Shown here piece after piece: positions 1 to 8,249 of a stretch of DNA of 64,000 nucleotides. Location: NCBI RefSeq assembly GCF_000766865.1, contig NZ_JNFA01000028.1:1-64000 (forward strand), read 5' to 3'. The notes beneath the pieces are model-generated. The model had not been told where the DNA came from. It saw only the letters and a list, made by a program, of their open reading frames with translations, and ran no database searches. Each line of letters starts with the position of its first letter. The first letter of the stretch is position 1. This DNA is from Listeria booriae (GTDB lineage: Bacteria > Bacillota > Bacilli > Lactobacillales > Listeriaceae). A program made the position numbers and the translations under genes.

Positions 1-2958
1 TTAGCCAATTCTGACATGATTGAAGAAGCTATCAAACGGGCAAACCAAGAACTTCCTAATACACAGAAGCAACGTGGGACCGTGCGCTTACCTAATGGAG
101 ATTGGTATGTAAAGAATAAAATAAGTCTCCTAGAAGGAGTGGCTTTAGAAGGGCAGGAAAAAACGACGCTTCATCGCATTATTAGGGATTTTATCAAAGA
201 TCCTATTACATCCGCAGATATGGTAGGTTATTACGATGCTATTGTTGACATGGTCAATGACACAACCATACGTAATCTGACTTTAGATGGGCTTGAAACC
301 CCAGAAGATAGTATGAGTTCCCATCAAAATGGTATCACAGCCAAAGGAAACTATGGTGAAGGCCCAAACCCCCAAGCACCAACAGCGAAGGATTATCTTC
401 AAAATTTGACCATTGAAGACGTGACTGTTCAAAATATGGCGGGTAGCGGGATAACAATCGATCTTGCTAAAAATGTGACGATTCGTGGCACAACAGCTGT
501 TACCGCACCCAATCATGCGATGAAAGTCGAGAATGTGAAGAATGATGGTATTATTGGTTACTCGGTGGAAAATATGCGAGTAGAAAATACGCTTACAAGA
601 ACTATTGGACATATGGAATCAGCTGGGAAATCAGCACAGCGATACAATGTTTGTGCCACAATGCGCAAGATGCAACACCCTGACCCAGGTCTAGCTTATT
701 ATGCCCGTTACCCCAACAGTCGAGACGTAACTTTCCAGCACAATGTTGTCCTCGATAATCCCTACTGGGAAGGATTGGATGGGCATAGCGTGCAAGGGAT
801 CACCATCGCGCATAATGTGGTGGCGGGGGTCGACCGCTCCATTGTCGTAGGTGGACAGGATTATACTCACACCGCACTAGAGAGCTACTACTATCCCTCC
901 CAAGAGGTGACGATTACCAATAATCGAATTAACCAACCGCAGGATATCCAACGGTGGCAACCGACAAATACTGTCAAAAGCCAAGTGGGGATTGCGGTGT
1001 GGGGTACCAGTCGCTTAAGTGCGACAGAACCCAAACTCATAGGCTATACGAATGGCGTAGTTCGAGGCAATGCCATCGATGCCATTGAGCCAAGCCGTCC
1101 GGATACGACCCACTATGGTGCCATCGCGCTGAAGCTAGTTGGCAACAAAGCAGGCACCGAAAACGAAGCGCAGCCCCAAGGCATGCTGGTCACACAAAAT
1201 ACCATCGGAAAAGCTGCCGCCAACTCCGTCCAATTAGCGGGTATCAGTTCTGCGGGTAGTACGCGCAATACCACCCTTGCCGCCAACCACATCGGAGTGA
1301 TTGGCAGTAGTAGCCCCGCAGCCCAAGCCGTTATCGGCAAGTTCACGCACGCCCCCATCACATTACGAGAAAGAGCGAACATGATGACATTTCAACACAA
1401 TATCATGGCCAACCAGAACGCCGTCATGGTCCAAGACGATAAATACAGCATCCGTTCCGACATGCATCTGGAAGGGTTGACCACCAATCAATGGGAGGAT
1501 CCGAAAGACAATGCGACGCGCCAACAAGATCAGTATAGTTATGCGATCACCAATGTCCAATGGGATGGCGAAACAGGCATGGTGACAGGAAATGTCGGCA
1601 ATCAGGTGGGGACAGTCGAAATCCATCAAGGCAGCCTTTCCGATGTATTAGCCAACAGTCAACAAGCGGTCGCCAATACCTATACCCGTATCAATCCAAC
1701 AACACGAACATTTCGTATCCAATCCAACGCTTTGAAAGGAACGGACTATCGCGAAGTGTATCTCGTCGCGAACAATGATCCGATAAATCTGCATCCCATC
1801 ACGAGTAGTGTGGGACATCGCTATAAAGTAAATCTGCAGGCCGTCCAACAAGGCGCGTGGTATGCCATCACCCCCGCAGCGTATGATGTCCAACAAGATA
1901 CCCACTTGCAAGTCAACGTCGGCGCCTTGATTAAACAGGTGCGCGTGGTCGAATACCCCACGGAGGGAAGTAACGAAGCGATGACAGTGCTCCAAGACAA
2001 GGTTCCCGTCGACCAAGGATCGATGCAGCTGGACTTCCAACTCCCGAATCGCACCAAAGAGGATGTCTACCGTGCCATTTGGATCGAAGGATACGATGCC
2101 GAGAACAATCTGGCAACCACCCAAAAGCTCCCCTTACAAGATGCCGCAGGTTTCCTAGTGGCTCCCAACCTGTATAATGTAGATACCGTTTCTTTGCGCG
2201 GCACCGTTGGACCACTCGTAAACCGGTTACGTCTGAGTGAAGATGGTATCATCAAACGATTGCTTGCCATCTCCAACCCGGCTGTGGAGTTCGTCATGAG
2301 TTTGAAAGGGCACGTGACTCCATCGGACAACCAAGGCATCCAGCTATCCTCCTATGACAAGTTCGATACACTCCGCCAAACAACCAATGTCAAATGTGTG
2401 AAGAGTGGCATGGGAATGACCATTCCGACCTATGATTTGAGCCAGTCCTATCTCACCGGCACGTTAGAAGCCAACCATGCCATTGCTAAAGTACATATAC
2501 AAGTGAATGGCAAAACCGTGAATGTGTTGAGTATACCACCAGGCACCCAGACTTTTTGGGCCGCCATGGCAGGAAAAATCCCAACCGCGCTAGCCACGGT
2601 CACGCTATTACCGGAAGATATCAATGGCTATATCTGGCATACCTACCAAGCTACCGCACCACTCGTAGATACGCGGTATGATTTAGCCTTAGACACTGGG
2701 GCAGCGGCTTACTTTTATGGCAAAACGAATATGACCGGGCGTGTCAACAGTAGCTTGGTCGGACGCATTGACATATGGGTCGATGGTGTGCGTAAAAATA
2801 ATTACACGGTGCTAGAAGGTAGCGGTACCTTCACCATCAACATGGCTGGACGGGTGCCAAGCGCTACTAGTCAAATTACAGCTAAAATCTACGACCGCGC
2901 CACGGATATATTACAAAAAGAACAAGAAGTACCGATGCTACCAAGTAGACCATCTTAA
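1..2958 (+). CDS. Right-handed beta-helix protein with C-terminal Ig-like modules (5' truncated)
   Basis: The reading frame is open from the first base, so the true start and any signal peptide lie upstream; an internal ATG at 16 is not preceded by a good ribosome site. The first ~480 residues show repeated short beta-strand turns of the parallel beta-helix (pectate-lyase-like) type, for example 'NVTIRGTTAV', 'DVTFQHNVVLDNP' and 'GITIAHNVVAGV', each centred on N/V/I ladders. The last ~250 residues contain about three Ig-like modules of the kind common in Listeria surface proteins ('LTGTLEANHAIAKVHIQVNG', 'MTGRVNSSLVGRIDIWVDG'). There is no LPXTG or GW anchor at the C-terminus, so it is probably secreted or held by an unseen N-terminal part. 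Beta-helix folds often bind or cleave polysaccharide; no catalytic residues could be assigned. The middle of the gene is richer in G+C than its surroundings, which hints at transfer. Confidence 0.7.
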   Translation, partial: LANSDMIEEAIKRANQELPNTQKQRGTVRLPNGDWYVKNKISLLEGVALEGQEKTTLHRIIRDFIKDPITSADMVGYYDAIVDMVNDTTIRNLTLDGLETPEDSMSSHQNGITAKGNYGEGPNPQAPTAKDYLQNLTIEDVTVQNMAGSGITIDLAKNVTIRGTTAVTAPNHAMKVENVKNDGIIGYSVENMRVENTLTRTIGHMESAGKSAQRYNVCATMRKMQHPDPGLAYYARYPNSRDVTFQHNVVLDNPYWEGLDGHSVQGITIAHNVVAGVDRSIVVGGQDYTHTALESYYYPSQEVTITNNRINQPQDIQRWQPTNTVKSQVGIAVWGTSRLSATEPKLIGYTNGVVRGNAIDAIEPSRPDTTHYGAIALKLVGNKAGTENEAQPQGMLVTQNTIGKAAANSVQLAGISSAGSTRNTTLAANHIGVIGSSSPAAQAVIGKFTHAPITLRERANMMTFQHNIMANQNAVMVQDDKYSIRSDMHLEGLTTNQWEDPKDNATRQQDQYSYAITNVQWDGETGMVTGNVGNQVGTVEIHQGSLSDVLANSQQAVANTYTRINPTTRTFRIQSNALKGTDYREVYLVANNDPINLHPITSSVGHRYKVNLQAVQQGAWYAITPAAYDVQQDTHLQVNVGALIKQVRVVEYPTEGSNEAMTVLQDKVPVDQGSMQLDFQLPNRTKEDVYRAIWIEGYDAENNLATTQKLPLQDAAGFLVAPNLYNVDTVSLRGTVGPLVNRLRLSEDGIIKRLLAISNPAVEFVMSLKGHVTPSDNQGIQLSSYDKFDTLRQTTNVKCVKSGMGMTIPTYDLSQSYLTGTLEANHAIAKVHIQVNGKTVNVLSIPPGTQTFWAAMAGKIPTALATVTLLPEDINGYIWHTYQATAPLVDTRYDLALDTGAAAYFYGKTNMTGRVNSSLVGRIDIWVDGVRKNNYTVLEGSGTFTINMAGRVPSATSQITAKIYDRATDILQKEQEVPMLPSRPS

Positions 2959-2964
2959 GACAAC

Positions 2965-3002
2965 AAAAGAAGCGTTCACTTTTCCCAAGCGACGCTTCTT
3001 TT
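2965..3002. terminator. Bidirectional intrinsic terminator
   Basis: A perfect 11-bp stem (2965-2975 with 2992-3002) separates the beta-helix gene from the convergent transporter gene. It has T-rich flanks on both strands, so it probably stops both transcripts. Confidence 0.75.
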
Positions 3003-3051
3003 ATAATGGATTAAAAATATGACAAGTAAATCGATAGCGTATTTAGCTTCT

Positions 3052-4431
3052 TTAAAACACCTTAGCAATAGAAGCACGTTTTTTATCATTCAATTTCTTA
3101 GTCTCATCTTTTAGCAATGCTTCTTCAATTTGCTCTAGCGTATAACCTCGCGTCTCGAACACAAAGCTCTTGACGAAGAAGGCTGCGGCTATACAAACCA
3201 ATCCAAAACTGATAAATAGTATTACATCGCCAATCTTTGCTTCTAAAACAGGGAAGCTGACGGATACAGTCCAGTTGGCAACCCAGTTCACTAGTGAAGC
3301 GATACCAACTGCTAGCCCACGAATTTTTAATGGGAAAATCTCGCCAATCATAACCCACATGACAGGCCCCCAAGTGGCACAGAAACTAGAAATATACGTA
3401 GCCAAGAAAATAAATGTGAAGAGATGGAATCCAGCTTTATCTCCTTCTAAATGAAACGCGGCAGAAAGAGCAAAGAACGAAAGCCCCATACCGATAGCGC
3501 CAAATATCAAAACTTTTCTCCGATCAAAACGATCCATCAACGAGACCGCGACTGCCGTTACGATGACATAAAAGATACCTAAAAAGATTTGCGTACGTAT
3601 CGCAGAAGCAGCATCCGTACCACCGCTCATTAAAATACGTGGCGCATAATAAAATACCGTATTACAGCCCATCCATTGTTGCAAAATAGCCAAACCAAAT
3701 GCCGCAACAACTGCTGGACGAACCCATTTTGAAAAGACATCTTTCAAACGACCTTTTTCTTGATGGCTCTGTTCTTCAATTTCTAGAATTTCCGCTTCCG
3801 CTTCTGACTTCGTTCGAATGTTTAATAAGATATTCTCTGCTTCTTCTCGTTTCCCAACTTTCACTAAGTATCGCGGTGATTCAGGTAATAAAATACCACC
3901 GATAAAAAGAATAAGTGCTGGTAGTGCTGCAAAACCTAACATTAACTCCCAACCGATGGGTGATAGGCGCCAAACATAGTTCGCGATATAAGCAAGCAAC
4001 ATCCCAATCATAATCATTAACTGATTGAGTGAAGATAAGCTTCCCCGTTGATTCGCAGGTGCCAATTCGGCAAGATACATCGGAACAAGCGCGCTAGCAC
4101 CACCAACTGCGATTCCCAAAAACATACGCGAAATAATCAAGAACGAAACATTGGGCGAAAATCCACTACCCAAGGCCCCAATAAGAAAAATAAGTGCTGT
4201 CAAAATAACCATTTTCTTACGACCATACCTATCAGATAACGGCGAAATCAATATTGCTCCGACAACCGCTCCAATCAAAATACAGCTCACAACAAATCCT
4301 ATTTCCGCATTGCTTAAATGAAGTTCTTCTTGAATAAGAATCTGTGCCCCCGCAATGACCCCCGTATCATAACCGAATAATAATCCCCCTAAAGCACCGA
4401 AAAAATAAATTAAATTCTTTGATAGTCTCAT
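3052..4431 (-). CDS. MFS sugar (hexose/pentose/inositol-type) proton symporter
   Basis: A 459-residue membrane protein with 12 predicted hydrophobic segments. It has the sugar-porter signatures: 'DRYGRKK' between helices 2 and 3, 'PESPRYL' after helix 6, 'RFDRRK' in the second half, and an 'FETRGYTLEQIEE' tail after helix 12. This places it in the sugar porter family (XylE/AraE/IolT-like), which imports sugars or polyols with H+. The substrate cannot be read from sequence. A strong AAAGGAGG site precedes the ATG. It is divergent from an AraC-type regulator across an 87-bp gap, so that regulator probably controls it. Confidence 0.85.
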   Translation of the reverse strand: MRLSKNLIYFFGALGGLLFGYDTGVIAGAQILIQEELHLSNAEIGFVVSCILIGAVVGAILISPLSDRYGRKKMVILTALIFLIGALGSGFSPNVSFLIISRMFLGIAVGGASALVPMYLAELAPANQRGSLSSLNQLMIMIGMLLAYIANYVWRLSPIGWELMLGFAALPALILFIGGILLPESPRYLVKVGKREEAENILLNIRTKSEAEAEILEIEEQSHQEKGRLKDVFSKWVRPAVVAAFGLAILQQWMGCNTVFYYAPRILMSGGTDAASAIRTQIFLGIFYVIVTAVAVSLMDRFDRRKVLIFGAIGMGLSFFALSAAFHLEGDKAGFHLFTFIFLATYISSFCATWGPVMWVMIGEIFPLKIRGLAVGIASLVNWVANWTVSVSFPVLEAKIGDVILFISFGLVCIAAAFFVKSFVFETRGYTLEQIEEALLKDETKKLNDKKRASIAKVF

Positions 4432-4518
4432 GTACTCATTTCCTCCTTTTGTGTTAAAAAATCAATATTGCTTCCGCTTTCCATTTCGTTTATAGTGAAA
4501 TAACATGGAGGGAAGAAT

Positions 4519-5466
4519 ATGACAAATGAATTCGAATTGATTGCGCATAATAAAGTTCAGGATATTTATGTTTTTCTAATTGAGATGCATTATCGCAGCA
4601 CGCACTTACATATGGACATCGAAATGGTCTATCTATTAAGTGGTTCGCTAAACATTATGACAAATAACAAAAAAATCAAACTAAGGCAAGGCGACTTCAT
4701 TGTTTTAAATTCCTGCCAATTACATGAATTACATTCAAAAAACGCTGCATTATTATTGATTTTTCAGTTTTCTCCAAAAATTTTTGAATCGTTTTTCCCG
4801 AAAATCAATGAGGTGTATTTCGACACAACGCCGATAGCTTTAAAGGATTCCGAAATTGGTAAACATTTGTTGGCGAATCTTTTAGTAGCTAGCCAAGCCT
4901 ATTTTCAAGAAGAAGAACATTTCCCGCTACTGTGCCACGGTTTTTCCTCTATTATCATGTTCGATTTAATGAAACTCATTCCTCACAAACAAATGAAAGA
5001 AGAAACGAAAAACCAACTGCTGTTAAAGCTGGAAAGAATCAAGCGAATAAGCGATTACATTTCAAAAAACTACCAACAAAAACTACTACTTTCTGATATC
5101 GCCAAAAAAGAAGCATTATCCAGCACTTATTTATCTCATTTTTTTCATGAGAATTTCGGTGTAACGTTCCAAGAATATTTAAATCTTATCCGATGTGAAA
5201 AGGCACAATATATGCTGATTCATACGGAAAATACACTTTTAGCCATTTGCGAGGCTTGCGGTTTTTCAGATGTTCGTTATTTAAATAGCTCCTTCACACG
5301 CTTTTATGGTGTAAGTCCGAAGCTGTTTCGAAACCAGCAACAAAGCTGTCCTAATCAAATAACTGTCGCAGAACAAGAGGTCATTAATAAACAATATATT
5401 TTTTCAAAAAATCAAAGTCTTAAGAAAATCAATCAATTACTCCAGCCTGTCTACAAAAACTACTAA
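4519..5466 (+). CDS. AraC-family transcriptional regulator with N-terminal cupin
   Basis: A 315-residue protein. The first ~130 residues form a cupin-like sensory domain ('HMDIEMVYLLSGSLNI', 'LRQGDFIVLNS'). Residues ~180-285 are the double helix-turn-helix of AraC/XylS regulators ('LLSDIAKKEALSSTYLSHFF' and 'AICEACGFSDVRYLNSSFTR'). Such proteins usually activate a neighbouring sugar uptake or degradation gene when they bind the sugar. The divergent sugar symporter shares its promoter region and is the obvious target. The ATG has a GGAGGG-type ribosome site (catggagggaag). The effector is unknown. Confidence 0.85.
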   Translation: MTNEFELIAHNKVQDIYVFLIEMHYRSTHLHMDIEMVYLLSGSLNIMTNNKKIKLRQGDFIVLNSCQLHELHSKNAALLLIFQFSPKIFESFFPKINEVYFDTTPIALKDSEIGKHLLANLLVASQAYFQEEEHFPLLCHGFSSIIMFDLMKLIPHKQMKEETKNQLLLKLERIKRISDYISKNYQQKLLLSDIAKKEALSSTYLSHFFHENFGVTFQEYLNLIRCEKAQYMLIHTENTLLAICEACGFSDVRYLNSSFTRFYGVSPKLFRNQQQSCPNQITVAEQEVINKQYIFSKNQSLKKINQLLQPVYKNY

Positions 5467-5645
5467 GTTGCGTTTTCTTAAATTATGTCTTTTCATCACC
5501 TCTTTTAAATATTTATCGTTAGCGCTTACAATTGTTGTATAAACTGTATTTTATCATTTTTATTTTTAGTTTTCACACAGGATTTTGTTTTCAGGAACAG
5601 ACTATCTTGCTGTCGAAGATAATAAATAGTACGGCATGTATGCAG

Positions 5646-5692
5646 AAAAGCAGGATTTCCCAGTCATTATCAACGGGAAACCCTGCTTTTTT
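5646..5692. terminator. Bidirectional intrinsic terminator
   Basis: Arms 5646-5661 and 5675-5690 form a 16-bp stem with one A/C mismatch on the plus strand (a G-U pair on the minus strand). A T run at 5687-5692 follows on the plus strand. It terminates the AraC gene and the convergent protease gene, whose stop codon it overlaps. The rest of 5467-5645 shows only AT-rich sequence with no convincing gene. Confidence 0.75.
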
Positions 5693-6374
5693 ACGGCCAA
5701 ATAAAGGCAATGAAATTATTCAAGAAATGCGCGAAAATAGTTAGCTCCAGCCGCTTTGTTTTGTACAAAATCCCACCAAGCGCGATTCCTGGAATCAAAT
5801 AAAGTAGAAAACTAACCCAATCTGTAGGTACGTGAACCGCGCAAAATAGCAAACTGCTCACAATCCAACCAAGCCACAAACGATTCCGGAAAAGTTGCTG
5901 CATCAAGAATCCTCGGAAAATAATCTCTTCTACAAATGGCGCGATGATAACGATAGAAAAAAAACTTAGCAACCATGAAGCGTTTTTATAAACATCTTCT
6001 AATAGCATTTCGTTTTGCGTCGTTGTATAGGAAGTGTAGCTTTGCCCAAGATAGTCAATGAGTGAACTAAGCGCGATCGCAATACCCATCACGACTGCAG
6101 CGAAGACGAAGCCTCTCCAACTGATTTTTGTCCATTTGAAGAACTGAATATTTTGGAATTTTGCTATGATAAGTGTTAGTAACATTGCCGCAAGTCCTAG
6201 TAATTCGCTATGCCAACTAACAGACATGCTAAGGAAATCGTTCCCGGCCAGCGCATCCCAGAGAATACTAACGACTTGGAAAATAAGTGAAAGCCCCATA
6301 TACACCAAGAAAACCCAGATGATTGTCCAGATTTTAGGCTGGTTTTGCGGGCTAGGGATATTGAATTCTTGCAT
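5691..6374 (-). CDS. CPBP (CAAX/Abi-type) intramembrane metalloprotease
   Basis: A 227-residue protein with about six to seven hydrophobic segments. The CPBP motifs are visible in order: 'EEIIFRGFL' (the EExxxR motif), 'FCAVH' (FxxxH) and 'HFLNN' (HxxxN) near the C-terminus. These carry the glutamates and histidines that bind the catalytic metal. In Gram-positive bacteria the family includes bacteriocin-immunity and peptide-processing proteases; no bacteriocin gene is visible next to it, so its substrate is unknown. The 'TIWVFLVYMGLSL' start region is the first membrane helix. It is transcribed alone. Confidence 0.85.
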   Translation of the reverse strand: MQEFNIPSPQNQPKIWTIIWVFLVYMGLSLIFQVVSILWDALAGNDFLSMSVSWHSELLGLAAMLLTLIIAKFQNIQFFKWTKISWRGFVFAAVVMGIAIALSSLIDYLGQSYTSYTTTQNEMLLEDVYKNASWLLSFFSIVIIAPFVEEIIFRGFLMQQLFRNRLWLGWIVSSLLFCAVHVPTDWVSFLLYLIPGIALGGILYKTKRLELTIFAHFLNNFIAFIWP

Positions 6375-6544
6375 TGTTACACCCTCCCATAGACATATTA
6401 TAATGTATCATATCATTAACAACCCCTAAGTTCCAAATACAAATGCGACTTCGGATGTAGCAATTTTCAGCCCGTAGCCTATCGTTAAAAAAATAAAAGC
6501 CCGCTATAATTAACCTATCAACCAAACAAAAGGGCGTGAACGAC

Positions 6545-6703
6545 GTGAAAAAAGGGATTTTCGGTCTAGTATCGGCACTGCTAATTATGTTGCTAGTTGG
6601 CTTACAAGGGCAGCAAACAGTAGTACCAACAAACACAACACAGCTACATATCAATCAGCAAAACGAGCCGGCAACTGCTCAAATCTTAGACGTTAAAAAC
6701 TGA
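6545..6703 (+). CDS. Small secreted or membrane peptide, unknown
   Basis: A 52-codon frame starting GTG at 6545 (alternative GTG at 6536), with AGGG at 6531-6534 as the ribosome site. The product begins with Lys-Lys, then a hydrophobic stretch ('GIFGLVSALLIMLLVGLQG'), then a polar Thr/Asn/Gln-rich tail ending 'AQILDVKN'. This is a signal-peptide or single-anchor layout. A TATAAT box lies at 6505-6510. I do not recognise the family. The start, -10 box and ribosome site agree with a real gene, but it is short. Confidence 0.5.
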   Translation: MKKGIFGLVSALLIMLLVGLQGQQTVVPTNTTQLHINQQNEPATAQILDVKN

Positions 6704-6787
6704 TCGGCTTGATAAGGCGATTTCATATAGATTTTAATCATGCTAACTTTAAAAACGTTGATATAAAAAAATTTGGAGGTTATTACA

Positions 6788-6991
6788 ATGAACAACTTTT
6801 TCAAGTACTTATTTACAATTATCTTGGTCCTTATCGGACTTAATATTCTATTCAAGGTTATCGGTATTACGCTTCACTTCTTATTCCCACTAATCGGTAT
6901 CGCAATTGTCGCTTACTTGCTATATCGCATTTGGGGCAACCCGCGTAACTGCCGTCGCAACACGAGCAAAACAGATCGCTACGATTGGTAA
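6788..6991 (+). CDS. Small two-helix membrane protein
   Basis: A 67-residue protein. The ATG at 6788 is chosen over the TTG at 6773 because GGAGG at 6775-6779 sits just upstream of it. Two hydrophobic segments (residues ~6-27 and ~30-47) are followed by a basic, polar tail ('NPRNCRRNTSKTDRYDW'). Function unknown. It has its own terminator downstream, so it is probably monocistronic or co-transcribed with the small peptide gene ahead of it. Confidence 0.65.
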   Translation: MNNFFKYLFTIILVLIGLNILFKVIGITLHFLFPLIGIAIVAYLLYRIWGNPRNCRRNTSKTDRYDW

Positions 6992-7044
6992 TTCGGATGT
7001 AACTTTATATACTCATTTAAAACTCCCTAGGTTTTAAATTTTTA

Positions 7045-7098
7045 AGGATGAGATTTTCAGTTGATGTAAAAGTCAGTTGAGGGCTCATCCTCTTTTTT
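7045..7098 (+). terminator. Probable intrinsic terminator
   Basis: AGGATGAG (7045-7052) pairs with CTCATCCT (7084-7091) and is followed by a T-rich run to 7098. The loop is long (31 nt), which lowers certainty. Confidence 0.55.
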
Positions 7099-7166
7099 GT
7101 GTGGAGTTGTATCCGTTGTAATGCGGCAAGAAAAGCCATAAACTAAGTAATAAGGAGGCGATTAAT

Positions 7167-7262
7167 GTGAATAAGAAAACGTGGAGTCGGTTAGGAAAAT
7201 TGACGGTTGTCGCATTAGTAGCAAAATTGGTCTTAACATCGAAAAGACGACGGGTGAAATAA
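7167..7262 (+). CDS. 31-residue basic hydrophobic micro-protein
   Basis: A near-perfect ribosome site (TAAGGAGG, 7151-7158) precedes a GTG at 7167. The overlapping ATG at 7165 runs straight into a TGA, so the GTG must be the start. The product has a basic N-terminus, a short apolar core ('LTVVALVAKLVL') and a very basic end ('TSKRRRVK'). It could be a membrane-active or membrane-associated peptide. Nothing in the sequence assigns a function; the ribosome site is the main evidence for translation. Confidence 0.5.
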   Translation: MNKKTWSRLGKLTVVALVAKLVLTSKRRRVK

Positions 7263-7341
7263 TACGAATAAGGGGTTAAAAATACAGCGATTCATTTATA
7301 TTGCGAATTTAGAAAAAGCGCTCCAAATCGCTCTGGGTCTA

Positions 7342-7350
7342 TGCTATAAT
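7342..7350 (+). promoter_or_regulatory. Extended -10 promoter for lipL
   Basis: TGCTATAAT is an extended -10 element of vegetative sigma type, ending 33 bases before the lipL start. No good -35 box is present, as is usual for extended -10 promoters. Confidence 0.5.
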
Positions 7351-7383
7351 AACAACAACGATTACTAGAAATGGAGTAATGAG

Positions 7384-8223
7384 ATGAGAGACGGATTGGA
7401 TTTATTGAAGCAAGAACAATGGCGTTTTATTGACCAGACAACGGTACAGATTGCGTTTGACGCGTTGCAGTCATTTGCGACGGATGATACGCTGTGTCGC
7501 TCGGTTGGGAGTCATATGTCTCCGCCAACGACGCGAGCTTGGGTGCATTATAATACGATTTCGATGGGAATTCAGGATTCGAAATTGCCCGATATACAGA
7601 AAGGTATAGCTTATTTTAAGGAGCAAGGATACCGTGCGGTGGTGCGGAACTCTGGTGGTTTAGCGGTTGTGCTTGATCCGGGAGTGCTGAATTTGTCGCT
7701 TGTTTTTCCTGATGTGGATAAGGGGATTGCGATTGATCGTGGCTATGAGACGATGTTTGCGCTGATTAAGCATATGTTTCCGCAGTATTCGCACAAGATG
7801 GAAGCGCGTGAAATTGTCGGCTCTTATTGTCCGGGAAGTTATGATTTGAGCATTGATGGGAAGAAGTTTGCCGGGATTTCACAACGCCGAATGGCAAAAG
7901 GGGTCGCGGTGCAGATTTATTTAGCGGTGAACGGTGATCAGCGGCAGCGCGCGGAGTTGATTCGCGAGTTTTACCGAATTAGCGGGAAAGATAGGCAAGA
8001 TAAATATACATTTCCAGATGTGGTGCCAGAAGTGATGACGACCTTGTCGGAGCTTTTTGGTGAGGAACTGTCGGTGAATGATGTGATGGTGAAATTATTG
8101 AATGCGTTGTATCATTTTGCGGATCATTTGGAGTCTAGTCGTTTGATGGGCGAGGAATTGGTTTGGTACCCGGAATATTATGAACGGCTTATTTTGAGAA
8201 ATGAGAAGGTCTTGAACACATGA
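7384..8223 (+). CDS. lipL: Octanoyl-[GcvH]:protein N-octanoyltransferase LipL
   Basis: A 279-residue member of the biotin/lipoate ligase fold family. It transfers octanoyl or lipoyl groups from the glycine-cleavage H protein to the E2 subunits of 2-oxoacid dehydrogenases. The motif 'EIVGSYCPGSYDLSIDGKKF' matches the LipL active site, with the nucleophilic cysteine at about residue 149 and the conserved lysine near 161, followed by 'AGISQRR'. 'VRNSGGLAVVLDPGVLNLS' is the other family signature. Length equals that of Bacillus LipL (~280). A cytoplasmic enzyme. The HD hydrolase gene follows 26 bp later and may be co-transcribed. Confidence 0.88.
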   Translation: MRDGLDLLKQEQWRFIDQTTVQIAFDALQSFATDDTLCRSVGSHMSPPTTRAWVHYNTISMGIQDSKLPDIQKGIAYFKEQGYRAVVRNSGGLAVVLDPGVLNLSLVFPDVDKGIAIDRGYETMFALIKHMFPQYSHKMEAREIVGSYCPGSYDLSIDGKKFAGISQRRMAKGVAVQIYLAVNGDQRQRAELIREFYRISGKDRQDKYTFPDVVPEVMTTLSELFGEELSVNDVMVKLLNALYHFADHLESSRLMGEELVWYPEYYERLILRNEKVLNT

Positions 8224-8249
8224 AGAACTAGAGAGAGGGTAGATGGCCT

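Noticed and set aside
2067-2339. Several minus-strand frames of 60-160 codons inside the beta-helix gene
   Set aside because: They are shadows in a GC-richer gene, without ribosome sites or recognisable products.
4432-4518. A cre site in the gap between the sugar symporter and AraC genes
   Set aside because: The best candidate (TGGAAAGCGGAAGCA on the minus strand) has wrong spacing between the AA and CG core, so the match fails.
5532-5744. A 70-codon frame after the AraC gene
   Set aside because: It runs through the bidirectional terminator into the convergent protease gene and has no ribosome site.
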